From: Acinetobacter cumulans
Lineage (GTDB): Bacteria; Pseudomonadota; Gammaproteobacteria; Pseudomonadales; Moraxellaceae
Direction: 5' to 3'
Length of the DNA: 64,000 nt
Assembly (NCBI RefSeq): GCF_003024525.3
Contig: NZ_CP035934.2
Span: 1,736,001-1,800,000 of the forward strand
Shown: positions 53,298 to 62,585 of the stretch, piece after piece
Layout: every line of letters begins with the position of its first letter
Position numbering within the stretch: position 1 is the first letter of the stretch
The notes under the pieces: model-generated
Databases searched by the model: none
What the model was told of the DNA's origin: nothing
The model's input: the letters and a program-made list of their open reading frames with translations, nothing else
Translations under genes and position numbers: made by a program

Positions 53298-55043
53298 ATG
53301 AAACCGACAAAAAAAACAGCAGATAAAATGATTGATGTGGTGATTTCAGGACTTGGCCCAACGGGTTTGGTTTTGGCACATATTTTAGGACAACGTGGTC
53401 ATCAGGTGCTGGTACTAGAACGTGAGCCAGTATTCTATGGCAATGCCCGTGCGGTATATACCGATGATGAATGCATGCGTATTTTCCAGTCGATTGGCAT
53501 GGCGAATGAAGTACATAAAGACATGCTTGTCGATACACCTGTGCAGTTAACCCGCCGTGATGGTACGGTGATGTCGCAATATAAACCGCTACAGCGCCCG
53601 AATGGCTGGCCAATCATTAACTTCTTTTATCAGCCATATTTGGAAACCTCGCTGACCAAAGGTTTAGAAAAATATCCAAATGTGCAAATTTGCCGTGGTC
53701 GTGAACTGATTAATTTTAGCCAAACTGCAGATCATGTGCGTGTGACTCACCAAGCCACACAGCAATATCGTTTCAGTGACAGTCATGGCGGAAAAGCCGA
53801 AGCGGAAGGTGATTTAGATCTGCAAGAACTGACAGCACGCTATTTGATTGGTGCTGATGGTGGACGCAGTACGGTACGCGCCAAACTTGCCATTGAAATG
53901 ACAGGAAAGAACTTCCCTGAACCGTGGCTGGTGGTCGATTTACAGCAAAAAGACCGCAATAAAGGCCTCAGACATTTGCCTTATTTTAATTTTGTTGTCG
54001 ATCCCGATTTACCTGTGGTGAGCTGTGTACAGCCGGACGGTTTTCATCGCTTTGAATTTATGCTGAAAAAAGGTCAAACTGCTGAATATATGGAACGACC
54101 TGAAACCGTACGTGAACTGCTCAGCAAATACGTCAATCCTGATGATTTTGAAGTGAAACGGAAATTGGTTTATACCTTCAATGCTTTGGTGGCGAATCAA
54201 TGGCGTGCAGGGCGTGTATTCCTTGCGGGTGATGCTGCACACATGACACCACAATTTATGGGGCAAGGCGCAAGTTCAGGCATCCGAGATGCACATAATT
54301 TGGGCTGGAAACTCAGTGAAGTGTTAAATGGTCGTGCCTGTGATCGTTTACTCGATAGTTATGAAAATGAACGCCGTTTACATGCCAAAGCCATGATTGA
54401 TTCCTCGGTATTATTAAAAGATATCGTCTCGATGACCCATCCGATTAAATCTAAACTGCGTGATACGGTGATGAAAACTGTACAGGCAGTGCCTGCATTA
54501 AGGCAATGGATGGACAATGGCGCGTTTAAACCAACGCCAGTCTATGCCAAAGGTCAATATTTAGGTTTGGCGCGTCCGAAGCGTTATTCACCTGAAGGGA
54601 GTTTAGCGCCACAGCCTACGGTGCGAGATACCCACGGCAAACGCGTCTTGCTGGATGATATTTTAGATAATCGTTATGCCTTGATTGGGCTCAATTGTGA
54701 TCCAACGGCAAGCTTGTCTGCCGATGCAAAAAAAATTCTTGCAGATTTGAATACCAAATCATTACTGATCTATAGCTACGCCACTCGTCCACAAGGCTTA
54801 ACTGTGCGTAATTTTAATAAGGACTTACAGGAAGTCGAAGATATTGAGCAAGCTTTTGCACAGTGGATGAAAAAATCAGCATCACATAAGGATCAAAGTA
54901 TTGTACTGCTTCGACCTGATCATTTTGTTTTTGTACTGGTATCACCTGAACAATTGAATATGGCGGTTCATCAGTTGAAATTACAGCTGGATATACCGAC
55001 GCAAAAAGCAGCCCAAATGCCAAAGCAGGAGTTATTGGCATGA
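53298..55043 (+). CDS. MhpA-like FAD-dependent aromatic hydroxylase
   Basis: A 581-residue class A flavoprotein hydroxylase related to 3-(3-hydroxyphenyl)propionate hydroxylase. Motifs: VISGLGPTGLVLAHILGQRGH (FAD), RYLIGADGGRSTVRAKL (DG motif) and RVFLAGDAAHMTPQFMGQGASSGIRDA (second FAD motif). A thioredoxin-like C-terminal part from about 440 is usual. It would hydroxylate a phenolic substrate to a catechol for the dioxygenase. It overlaps the next gene by four bases. The true substrate is not known. Confidence 0.87.
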   Translation: MKPTKKTADKMIDVVISGLGPTGLVLAHILGQRGHQVLVLEREPVFYGNARAVYTDDECMRIFQSIGMANEVHKDMLVDTPVQLTRRDGTVMSQYKPLQRPNGWPIINFFYQPYLETSLTKGLEKYPNVQICRGRELINFSQTADHVRVTHQATQQYRFSDSHGGKAEAEGDLDLQELTARYLIGADGGRSTVRAKLAIEMTGKNFPEPWLVVDLQQKDRNKGLRHLPYFNFVVDPDLPVVSCVQPDGFHRFEFMLKKGQTAEYMERPETVRELLSKYVNPDDFEVKRKLVYTFNALVANQWRAGRVFLAGDAAHMTPQFMGQGASSGIRDAHNLGWKLSEVLNGRACDRLLDSYENERRLHAKAMIDSSVLLKDIVSMTHPIKSKLRDTVMKTVQAVPALRQWMDNGAFKPTPVYAKGQYLGLARPKRYSPEGSLAPQPTVRDTHGKRVLLDDILDNRYALIGLNCDPTASLSADAKKILADLNTKSLLIYSYATRPQGLTVRNFNKDLQEVEDIEQAFAQWMKKSASHKDQSIVLLRPDHFVFVLVSPEQLNMAVHQLKLQLDIPTQKAAQMPKQELLA

Positions 55044-55822
55044 CGGACAATAAATTTTATGAAGCTGCCCAAGCCATTCGACAGGCACGTGAAACAGGAC
55101 AAGCGATTGCCCGTATTTCGGAAAACTTTAACATTCGAAATATGCAAGAAGCATACGCTGTGGCTTGGCTGAATACGGAAACGAATATCGCCAATGGCAA
55201 ACGCATCGTAGGCAAAAAAATTGGTCTGACTTCAAAAGCCGTACAGACCCAACTCGGTGTAGATCAACCTGATTTCGGCATGCTTTTCGATGATATGAAA
55301 TATCTGGATCAAGACCAAATTCCAAGTGCTCGGCTGCTTCAACCCAAGGCAGAAGCAGAAGTGGCCTTTATTGTAGCCAAAGACTTGCCAGTACATCGCC
55401 CATCATGGACTGAATTTTTGAGTTGTATGGGGCATGCTTTAGCCGCCATCGAAATTGTCGACAGTGTGATTGAGAATTGGAATATCAGCTTGGCAGATAC
55501 CATTGCTGATAATGCTTCCTGTGGGTTGTATGTCTTGTCTCAGCAACCCATTGCACTGACGGATGTCAATTTTGTCGAATTACCCATGCAGCTGCTTAAA
55601 AATGGTGAAGTAGTTTCTACTGGGCAAGGTTCAGCTTGTTTAGGCAATCCATTACGTGCTGCTTGGTGGTTGGCCTGTACCATGGCTGAACAAGGACAAA
55701 GCCTGAAAGCAGGTGAAGTGATTCTCTCGGGTGCTTTAGGGCCAATGGTTAGCATACAAAAAGGCGATGTGCTTGAAGCACAGATCGGTGCATTAGGCAC
55801 GGTTCGTTGTGAATTGATCTAA
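55040..55822 (+). CDS. mhpD: 2-Keto-4-pentenoate hydratase (MhpD-like)
   Basis: A 260-residue hydratase of the MhpD/FAH-like family, with GKKIGLTSKAVQTQLGVDQPDFG, PKAEAEVAFIV, and IVDSVIENW-type motifs. It hydrates 2-hydroxypentadienoate to 4-hydroxy-2-oxovalerate. It starts within the hydroxylase gene end. Confidence 0.9.
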   Translation: MTDNKFYEAAQAIRQARETGQAIARISENFNIRNMQEAYAVAWLNTETNIANGKRIVGKKIGLTSKAVQTQLGVDQPDFGMLFDDMKYLDQDQIPSARLLQPKAEAEVAFIVAKDLPVHRPSWTEFLSCMGHALAAIEIVDSVIENWNISLADTIADNASCGLYVLSQQPIALTDVNFVELPMQLLKNGEVVSTGQGSACLGNPLRAAWWLACTMAEQGQSLKAGEVILSGALGPMVSIQKGDVLEAQIGALGTVRCELI

Positions 55823-55870
55823 AACGCTGAAAAAACATCTATCAAAATACATATCGATAAGAGCAAGAAG

Positions 55871-56814
55871 ATGAAAAAAATTAAAAGCGCCATCATCGGC
55901 AGTGGCAATATTGGCAGTGATTTAATGATCAAAATTCTGCGCCAAGCCCAGCATGTCGAAATCAGTGCTGTTGTCGGGATTGATCCCGCATCCGATGGTT
56001 TGGCACGTGCGCAGCGATTGGGTGTTGCAACTACACATGAAGGTATTGAGGGTTTGGTTCAACTACCTGAATTTGCAGATATTGACCTGATTTTTGATGC
56101 GACTTCTGCTCAGGCACATATTCAAAATGATGCATTCTTACGGCAGCATAAACCCAATATTCGTATGGTAGATTTAACACCTGCAGCCATCGGGCCGTAT
56201 GTGTGCCCGTAGTGAATCTCGATCAGCATTTAGAACAAACCAATGTCAATATGGTCACTTGTGGCGGTCAAGCCACGATACCAATTGTTGCCGCAGTTTC
56301 AAAAATTGCTAAAGTGCACTATGCGGAAATTATCGCCTCGATTTCGAGTAAATCGGCAGGGCCAGGTACACGCGCCAATATTGATGAATTTACAGAGACA
56401 ACATCTAAAGCCATTGAAGTGATTGGTGGCGCTGAAAAAGGCAAAGCAATTATTGTATTGAATCCTGCTGAACCACCTTTGTTAATGCGAGATACAGTCT
56501 ATATTTTATCTGAATATAGACATCAAGATTTAATTCAACGTGCCGTTGAAGATATGGTAGCGACTGTCAACGCATACGTTCCTGGTTATCGCTTAAAACA
56601 AGAAATTCAATTTGAAATTATTCCTATAGATCGACCTTTAAATATTGCAGGGCTAGGTTTACGTTCAGGCATCAAAACCACAGTCTTCTTAGAAGTTGAA
56701 GGCGCTGCACATTATTTACCTGCATACGCGGGCAATTTAGATATTATGACCTCGGCAGCCTTGGCCACCGCTGAAAAAATTGCACAACATTTGCAACAAG
56801 GAGCAGTGGCATGA
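55871..56814 (+). pseudogene. mhpF: Acetaldehyde dehydrogenase (acylating), frameshifted
   Basis: Two adjacent reading frames together give a full-length MhpF (about 315 residues). The first (55871-56212) covers the NAD-binding part, [17 protein letters not shown] to [11 protein letters not shown]; the second (from 56203) resumes at [26 protein letters not shown] with the catalytic Cys. Family sequences read GPY-C-VPVVNL here; the DNA TATGTGTGCCCG lacks one T of the expected TATTGTGTGCCCG, so a single-base deletion near 56200 shifts the frame and gives a stop at 56210. It converts acetaldehyde to acetyl-CoA with MhpE. It may be a true null or a sequencing error. Confidence 0.88.
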
Positions 56815-57823
56815 AAAAGCTATATATTTCCGATGTGACCTTACGTGATGGCAGTCATGCCATTCGTCATCAATATTCTATTGCACAAGTGCAAGCCATT
56901 GCCAAGGCCTTAGATCATGCCAAAGTCGACAGTATCGAAATAGCACATGGCGACGGTTTACAAGGTTCGAGCTTTAATTATGGTTTTGCTGCCCATACCG
57001 ATTTAGAGTGGATTGAAGCTGCGCATGATGTTTTAACCCATGCACAAATTGCAACCTTACTTCTACCTGGTATAGGCACCATTCATGATTTAAAAGCCGC
57101 CCATCAAGAAGGGGCTAAAATTGTACGTGTCGCGACACATTGCAAAGAAGCTGATATTTCCAAGCAACATATTGAATATGCAAGGCATTTAGGCATGGAT
57201 ACCGTGGGTTTTCTAATGATGAGCCACTTAACTACGCCTCAGGCTTTGGCACAACAAGCCAAATTGATGGAAATTATGGGGCTGAATGTATTTATGTGGT
57301 GGATTCTGGTGGTGCGATGAACATGCAAGACATCCGTGAACGCTTTAGAGCACTCAAAGATGTGCTTAAACCTGAAACGCAAACGGGTATTCATGCCCAT
57401 CATAATTTAAGTTTAGGCGTAGCTAACTCCATAGTTGCAGTAGAGGAAGGCTGTGACCGTATTGATGCCAGTTTGGCAGGCATGGGGGCAGGTGCGGGGA
57501 ATGCACCGCTTGAAGTGTTTATTGCCGCAGCAGAACGCATGGGTTGGTATCACGGAACAGACCTCTTTACTTTAATGAATGCAGCCGATGATTTGGTTCG
57601 TCCGCTACAAGATCGGCCTGTTCGTGTCGATCGTGAGACTTTGGCACTCGGCTATGCGGGTGTATATTCAAGTTTTTTACGACATGCTGAAATAGCAGCG
57701 CAGCGCTATCAACTTAATACGGTCGATATATTGGTTGAACTGGGTAAACGCCGTATGGTGGGTGGTCAAGAAGATATGATTGTGGATGTGGCATTGGATT
57801 TATTAAAAAATAAAAGCGCATAA
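56811..57823 (+). pseudogene. mhpE: 4-Hydroxy-2-oxovalerate aldolase, frameshifted
   Basis: Two frames together make a full MhpE (about 337 residues). The first (56811-57320) holds [18 protein letters not shown] and the N-terminal barrel; the second (57296-57823) gives [30 protein letters not shown] and GNAPLEVF with the metal ligands. The break is in a run where ATGGAAATTATGGGGC would read correctly as M-E-N-Y-G-A with one more A: a single A lost from the run at 57271-57273. The gene overlaps mhpF by four bases, as in the E. coli order, and is followed by the SDR gene. Confidence 0.88.
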
Positions 57824-57847
57824 ATCGCAGATTTAAGGAAGAATAAA

Positions 57848-58702
57848 ATGAGTCAGGTCAAACTTAATGGCAAGGTTGCATTGATTACAGGTGCCAATTC
57901 AGGCATCGGCCGCGAAACAGCTAAACAATTGGCACTACAGGGCTATCATGTCTTTATCACTTGCCGTAATTTTGCGAAGGCAAAACCTGTATTAGATGAA
58001 ATTGATCAATTGTCCTATCAAACTGCCAAAGCTGAATTTATTGCATTAGAACTGAGTGATTTAAACTCCGTGAAAGCCTGTGCTGAAAATTTTCTCAGTC
58101 GAAATTTAGACTTGCATCTATTGATTGCAAATGCAGGTGTCGCAGGGCAGAAGGGCTTAACCCAATCGGGTTTTGAATATACTTTCGGTGTATGTCACAT
58201 CGGACATTTTTTGTTGGTTAAATTACTGACTGAAAAACTCATTCAATCTGCGCCTGCACGAGTGGTTGTGGTGGCGAGTAAAGCCCATCGACATGCTAAA
58301 AATATTAATTTTGAAAAACTATTACAGCCGGCAAGTAGTCTCGGTGCAATGCAAGAGTATTGTACGGCTAAGCTTGCCAATGTTTTGTTTGTCAAAGAGC
58401 TTTCTAGACGTTTATACAGTACAGGTGTAACTGTTTACGCCGTACATCCAGGGATTGTTGCGACAGATATATGGCGCAGTTTGCCTAAACCTTTGCATAA
58501 AATGATGAATCGCTTTTTATTGACTGCTGAACAAGGCGCAGCAACGTCTTTGTACTGTGCAACCAAAGCACAACTCGCAGGTGAATCAGGCTTGTATTAT
58601 GAACAATCTAAAGTGGTTCAATCCTCAGCAGTTGCACAAGATATGCAATTGGCAGAACAACTTTGGGAACATAGTGAGCATTGGGTAAAGAGCTATGTAT
58701 AA
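57848..58702 (+). CDS. Short-chain dehydrogenase/reductase
   Basis: A 284-residue SDR with the cofactor motif TGANSGIGRETAKQLA, NAGVAG, and the catalytic region with Ser (VVVASKAHR) and a YCTAKLANV Tyr-x3-Lys (about 175-180). It resembles retinol-dehydrogenase/WWOX-type SDRs. It lies 24 bases after mhpE and so may act on an alcohol or ketone of the aromatic substrate. AAGGA precedes the ATG. Confidence 0.85.
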   Translation: MSQVKLNGKVALITGANSGIGRETAKQLALQGYHVFITCRNFAKAKPVLDEIDQLSYQTAKAEFIALELSDLNSVKACAENFLSRNLDLHLLIANAGVAGQKGLTQSGFEYTFGVCHIGHFLLVKLLTEKLIQSAPARVVVVASKAHRHAKNINFEKLLQPASSLGAMQEYCTAKLANVLFVKELSRRLYSTGVTVYAVHPGIVATDIWRSLPKPLHKMMNRFLLTAEQGAATSLYCATKAQLAGESGLYYEQSKVVQSSAVAQDMQLAEQLWEHSEHWVKSYV

Positions 58703-58787
58703 ATGAAATCACGCATGGAAATGATGGATTTATAAATCATAGCTTCAGTGTATGAATGCCATATATTTTTAAATAACTATGCTAATA

Positions 58788-58816
58788 TTTGTTCAAATTT
58801 AAGCTTTTTGTTCAAA
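58788..58816. promoter_or_regulatory. Direct repeat TTTGTTCAAA before the TetR gene
   Basis: TTTGTTCAAA occurs at 58788-58797 and 58807-58816, 19 bases apart, just upstream of the TetR ATG. The TGTTCAA core is that of the palindrome at 51293-51312, so both could be operators of this regulator. Confidence 0.55.
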
Positions 58817-58827
58817 AGGTTTGCTAT

Positions 58828-59442
58828 ATGGCAATTTCTGCGTCACAAAAAAGAATCCATCGTGCTGCATTACGTTTATTTGCAGAAAAAGGATCAAGTG
58901 CAATTACAGTCAGTGAGTTAGCAGAAGTTTCGGGTGTGGCACGTGGCACAATTTATAATAATGGGCTGCGTCCAGACAGCTTATTTGAAGATATTGCATC
59001 ACAACTTTCAAATGAAATGAATGCCCGTGTTATTAAAACCTTAGGTGCAGAGGAAGATGCTGCCAAGCGGATTTCTTTTGGTATTCGCATGTATATGCGC
59101 CGTGCCCATGAAGAACCTGATTGGGGGCGTTTTTTATGTAAATTTGCCTTTAGTTCTAAGTCATTAATGGGACTTTGGACAGGTGAATCATCGCCATTGT
59201 CAGATGTTCAAAAAGGTTTAGATTCAGCATGCTATAACATAGAAGGCAAACAAATTTTTGCAGTCATGAGCATGATTGCTGGCACGGTGCTTTCATCTAT
59301 GTTTTTGGTGCTAGAAGGCTTTAAAACATGGAGGGAAATTGGTTCTGAATCTGCTGAACTGATTTTGCGTGCATTGGGTCTAGATCCAGCAGAAGCTCAT
59401 CACATTGCCAATATTGAATTGCCTAATTTGAAGGAGGTCTAA
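58828..59442 (+). CDS. TetR/AcrR-family regulator
   Basis: A 204-residue repressor from the ATG at 58828, with AAAGG just upstream; an earlier TTG at 58789 is unlikely and would overlap the operator repeats. The N-terminal helix-turn-helix is at residues 8-55 (IHRAALRLFAEKGSSAITVSELAEVSGVARGTIYNN). The ligand domain follows. It is last in the aromatic cluster and probably regulates it; this is inferred from position and the shared TGTTCAA motif. Confidence 0.86.
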   Translation: MAISASQKRIHRAALRLFAEKGSSAITVSELAEVSGVARGTIYNNGLRPDSLFEDIASQLSNEMNARVIKTLGAEEDAAKRISFGIRMYMRRAHEEPDWGRFLCKFAFSSKSLMGLWTGESSPLSDVQKGLDSACYNIEGKQIFAVMSMIAGTVLSSMFLVLEGFKTWREIGSESAELILRALGLDPAEAHHIANIELPNLKEV

Positions 59443-59484
59443 GTAAACTATAAAGCGGAATGCAATATAAATAATACGAAATAC

Positions 59485-59515
59485 TTAACCTATGACTTTG
59501 CCTAAGCTTTATAAT
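59485..59515 (+). promoter_or_regulatory. Possible promoter of the czc operon with a long spacer
   Basis: A good -10 (TATAAT, 59510-59515) lies 19 bases after the -35-like TTAACC (59485-59490), a longer spacer than normal, as in MerR-family controlled promoters. Weak -35; low confidence. Confidence 0.3.
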
Positions 59516-59542
59516 CGTTAAAATTTTCTTGATTGATGCATT

Positions 59543-59974
59543 ATGCGTTCTGCGACATGGATAACAGTCTTAGTTGGATTGTTCATGTTCCAAAGCCTTT
59601 GGAACGTGGCAGCCGCTTTCTGTATGCATGAAGAGCAAACTCAAGTTGTTCAAAGCTATCATTTTGGTCATCATCAAAATATCTTATGCGTTAGCAATGA
59701 AACCGATCCACAGCATTCGTTGCATCAAGCATCTGATGAATCCAGTAGCAAACCAGTCAAAAATATCGCTAACGATCTGCAACTCGGTGAAGATCATCAA
59801 GACCATTTACCGTCTATGACGCATTTGATTGTACAAAACCAACAATCGATTCTTTTTATTGCACATCAGAGCTTTGAATATTCGCCAAAATTTGTTTGGA
59901 AGAATCTTTATCAAGCCCCTGATTTATTACTGCAAACACCTCCTCCTGTTTATGCCCCGCTAATGGCGGGGTAG
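59543..59974 (+). CDS. czcI: CzcI-like small exported protein
   Basis: A 143-residue protein with an N-terminal hydrophobic signal (about 1-25), then a His-rich mature part (HFGHHQNIL, HSLHQ, EDHQDHL) and C-terminal Pro-rich end. It fits CzcI, a small protein encoded ahead of czcCBA, of uncertain function. The region 59955-59971 can form the hairpin CCCCGC-TAATG-GCGGGG across its stop codon. The assignment relies on position and composition. Confidence 0.7.
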   Translation: MRSATWITVLVGLFMFQSLWNVAAAFCMHEEQTQVVQSYHFGHHQNILCVSNETDPQHSLHQASDESSSKPVKNIANDLQLGEDHQDHLPSMTHLIVQNQQSILFIAHQSFEYSPKFVWKNLYQAPDLLLQTPPPVYAPLMAG

Positions 59975-60022
59975 CCTAAAACATTCCTGCCACTTTTTTT
60001 TAATAAATGAGTGGGAAAAATC

Positions 60023-61345
60023 ATGTCTTTATATTTTACGGCGTTTATACGTCTAGGCTTAGCTGTCGGTATTTCGACGGCCTTACAAAGTATTTTTGCG
60101 CAAAATGTCAGTAGTTTCGAATCTGCATTTGCCAAAGTACAAAACTATCAAGCACAAACAGATATTTGGCAACAACAACAGCAAATCTCTGATTTTAATC
60201 TGCGCCAAAGCAAGCTCTGGCAGAACCCAAGTCTATCGATTGAACAAAATGGTTTTGGTAAAAATCAAGATCAAGAGCTCAGTATCGGAATTAGCCAGCC
60301 ATTGGATGTATTCGGTCAGCGTAAAATCAATCAAGCACTCGCGAGTACCTCTGCACAGCAAATTCAGTTGCAACAGCAAATTTGGAATGCGCAAAGTCAG
60401 CTGATTGTGAAGTTTGCATGGTCACAGCTAGCCATCGCTCAAAATGAGCAATCGATTTACGCTACACAGCTCAAACTCAGCAAATCTAATTTGGACAGTG
60501 CACAAAAACGTTATCAAGCAGGCAGTATCGCTTTGGTGGATGTGGAGCGTGCTCAAATTGAAGCATTGGAAATACAGCGTCTATACCAACAGGCAGTTTT
60601 AAAACAGCAAACTACGGCGCGTCAGCTTTCTAATTTATGGGGTGAAACTACGTCGCAAATCGCGTTGAATAACAGCGTTACGCCTTGGCCTGAACAGAGC
60701 CAAAGTTTAGTTGAGCGTAATTTATCGGAAGGTTGGTTACAAAAATTGTATGCCTTGAATATTCAGCAGGCAAATCAGCAAATTGAACATTTAAAAGTAC
60801 AGGCACGCCCAAACCCAACCCTAAATATGGGCATGTCACGTACCAAATCTCCAACTGACGCCAATGATACGGCCTTGGTACTTGGTGTGGATATTCCGCT
60901 CAATATTTTTAACCGCCAGCAATATGCCATTCCAATGGCGCAAAAACAGCAAATTTTATTAAATCATCAGCAACAGCGCGAGTTAAAACAGCAAGTTTTG
61001 GACATTGCCAATAGCATTCACCAGCTTAAAGGTCTGCGTATGCAGTTTGATGCCACAGGCGATCAGATTGGTTTGGCTGAAAAGGTTCAAAACCGAACTT
61101 TGCAAGGTTTTCAGGCAGGTAAATTTGCTATTACAGACGTACAGCAAACCACAAAACAACTCCAAGACCTTCGACTTAGCCAAATACAAATTTTGGCGCA
61201 GGCTTGGCAGAGCGCACTCAGTGCTGAAGCCCTAAGTATTGGCACTAGTTATGAAGGAATCAGCCGTTCAGATGCTTATAGCCAACTAAATAAAAAAGCC
61301 ATTGAAGCATCCCAAACCCTCATCAACAGCGCATCAGCACAATAA
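60023..61345 (+). CDS. czcC: TolC-family outer membrane efflux protein
   Basis: A 440-residue outer membrane factor with a signal peptide (cleavage near FAQ), Gln-rich coiled-coil segments and the OEP pattern LSIGISQPLDVFGQRKINQALA; PNPTLNMGMSRT. It forms the outer channel for the CzcBA pump. The ATG at 60023 is preferred to the GTG at 60011. czcB starts 13 bases after its stop. Confidence 0.88.
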   Translation: MSLYFTAFIRLGLAVGISTALQSIFAQNVSSFESAFAKVQNYQAQTDIWQQQQQISDFNLRQSKLWQNPSLSIEQNGFGKNQDQELSIGISQPLDVFGQRKINQALASTSAQQIQLQQQIWNAQSQLIVKFAWSQLAIAQNEQSIYATQLKLSKSNLDSAQKRYQAGSIALVDVERAQIEALEIQRLYQQAVLKQQTTARQLSNLWGETTSQIALNNSVTPWPEQSQSLVERNLSEGWLQKLYALNIQQANQQIEHLKVQARPNPTLNMGMSRTKSPTDANDTALVLGVDIPLNIFNRQQYAIPMAQKQQILLNHQQQRELKQQVLDIANSIHQLKGLRMQFDATGDQIGLAEKVQNRTLQGFQAGKFAITDVQQTTKQLQDLRLSQIQILAQAWQSALSAEALSIGTSYEGISRSDAYSQLNKKAIEASQTLINSASAQ

Positions 61346-61358
61346 GGCAGTTAATCAC

Positions 61359-62585
61359 ATGAAAATTAAACAAGATGGAAAAATTTCACAGCTTTTGATG
61401 ATTGCAGTTTTGATTGGCTTAACGCTGATGCTGTGTACTGCTATTTGGTTAAGTACAAACAAATCCGATGCAGATAAAACTGAGAGTGAGGGAGAGCATA
61501 ACGAGGCTAATGATAGTGATGCTGAAGCAGAACACGCAGAAGAAGGTGAACTTCAGCTTAGTGCTCAGCAAATGATAGAACAAGGAATTAAAATTGCGAC
61601 TGCGGAAAATGGTCTGGTCGAAAATATTATTCAATTGCCGGGTAAATTGGCCGTCAATACAGATCAGCAGGCACATATTTCCCCAAATTTTAGCGGACAT
61701 GTCGAGCAAGTCAGTGTGGCACTCGGTCAAACCGTACAAAAAGGGCAAACTCTAGCTGTGCTGTCAGTGCCTGAATTAATTGATCAGCAAGCTAATTTGC
61801 GTATGGCAGAAGCCAATTTAGATTTGTCTCGCCAAGATTATCAGCGTGAGCAAAAGCTATGGTCTCAAGGGATTTCTGCCAAACAGGACTTTCAGCGTGC
61901 TGAAAATGCCTATCGTCAAGCTCAAATTAGCGTACAGTTAGCACAATCGCGCTTGCAAGCTTTGGGCGCGAATAGTGGTCAAAATGGGCGATTTATTATT
62001 CGTGCACCAATTGCTGGTGTGATTAGTCAAAAAGATATTGTGGTGGGGGAAAATGTGCAATTGGCAGACCAATTGTTCACCATCGAACAGCTTAAAGATT
62101 TGTGGCTGGAATTTAACTTAGCTCATCAATATTCCGCACAATTACAAACGGGTCAAAATGTCTCTTTCAAAATCAATGGTTCAGATCAGCTCTATAGCGC
62201 GGAGGTACAAAGCCTGACATCACAGGCAGATGTACAAACTGGACGCTTGGTAGTACGCGCCAAATTAAAACAACAATCTGCTGAGCTTCGCCCAAATGTG
62301 ATGGTCAATGTGCTATTGGCAGATTCAGGTAACAAGAATGTATTACGGGTGCAAAAGTCCGCCGTGCAAAGTATTGAGGGTCAAGACAGTATTTTTATTG
62401 TTGAATCTGAACAAAAAGGCCAAGTGCATTTAAAAGCGCAAGCTCTAAAACTTGGACAAGCATCCAGTGATGGACAATGGCTAGAAGTGATTTCGGGTCT
62501 TGAAGCAGGGCAAAAGTATATTTCCCAAGGCAGTTTTTTACTGAAATCTGAACTGGAAAAAGACGAGGCTGGCCATGAACACTAA
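61359..62585 (+). CDS. czcB: RND efflux periplasmic adaptor
   Basis: A 408-residue membrane-fusion protein with one N-terminal helix (about 12-30), then an acidic, His-containing stretch (ESEGEHNEANDSDAEAEHA) that may bind metal, followed by a lipoyl-like domain (SPNFSGHVEQVSVALGQTVQKGQTLAVLS), an alpha-hairpin and beta-barrel domains. It links the inner pump CzcA to CzcC. An in-frame ATG at 61302 overlaps czcC and has a weak start. It overlaps czcA by 11 bases. Confidence 0.88.
   Translation: MKIKQDGKISQLLMIAVLIGLTLMLCTAIWLSTNKSDADKTESEGEHNEANDSDAEAEHAEEGELQLSAQQMIEQGIKIATAENGLVENIIQLPGKLAVNTDQQAHISPNFSGHVEQVSVALGQTVQKGQTLAVLSVPELIDQQANLRMAEANLDLSRQDYQREQKLWSQGISAKQDFQRAENAYRQAQISVQLAQSRLQALGANSGQNGRFIIRAPIAGVISQKDIVVGENVQLADQLFTIEQLKDLWLEFNLAHQYSAQLQTGQNVSFKINGSDQLYSAEVQSLTSQADVQTGRLVVRAKLKQQSAELRPNVMVNVLLADSGNKNVLRVQKSAVQSIEGQDSIFIVESEQKGQVHLKAQALKLGQASSDGQWLEVISGLEAGQKYISQGSFLLKSELEKDEAGHEH

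Noticed and set aside
56203..56814. Separate gene starting at the GTG at 56203
   Set aside because: It begins in the middle of the MhpF fold at the frame break and has no SD; it is the second half of mhpF.
57296..57823. Separate gene starting at the GTG at 57296
   Set aside because: It is the C-terminal half of mhpE, restored by one base, not an independent gene.
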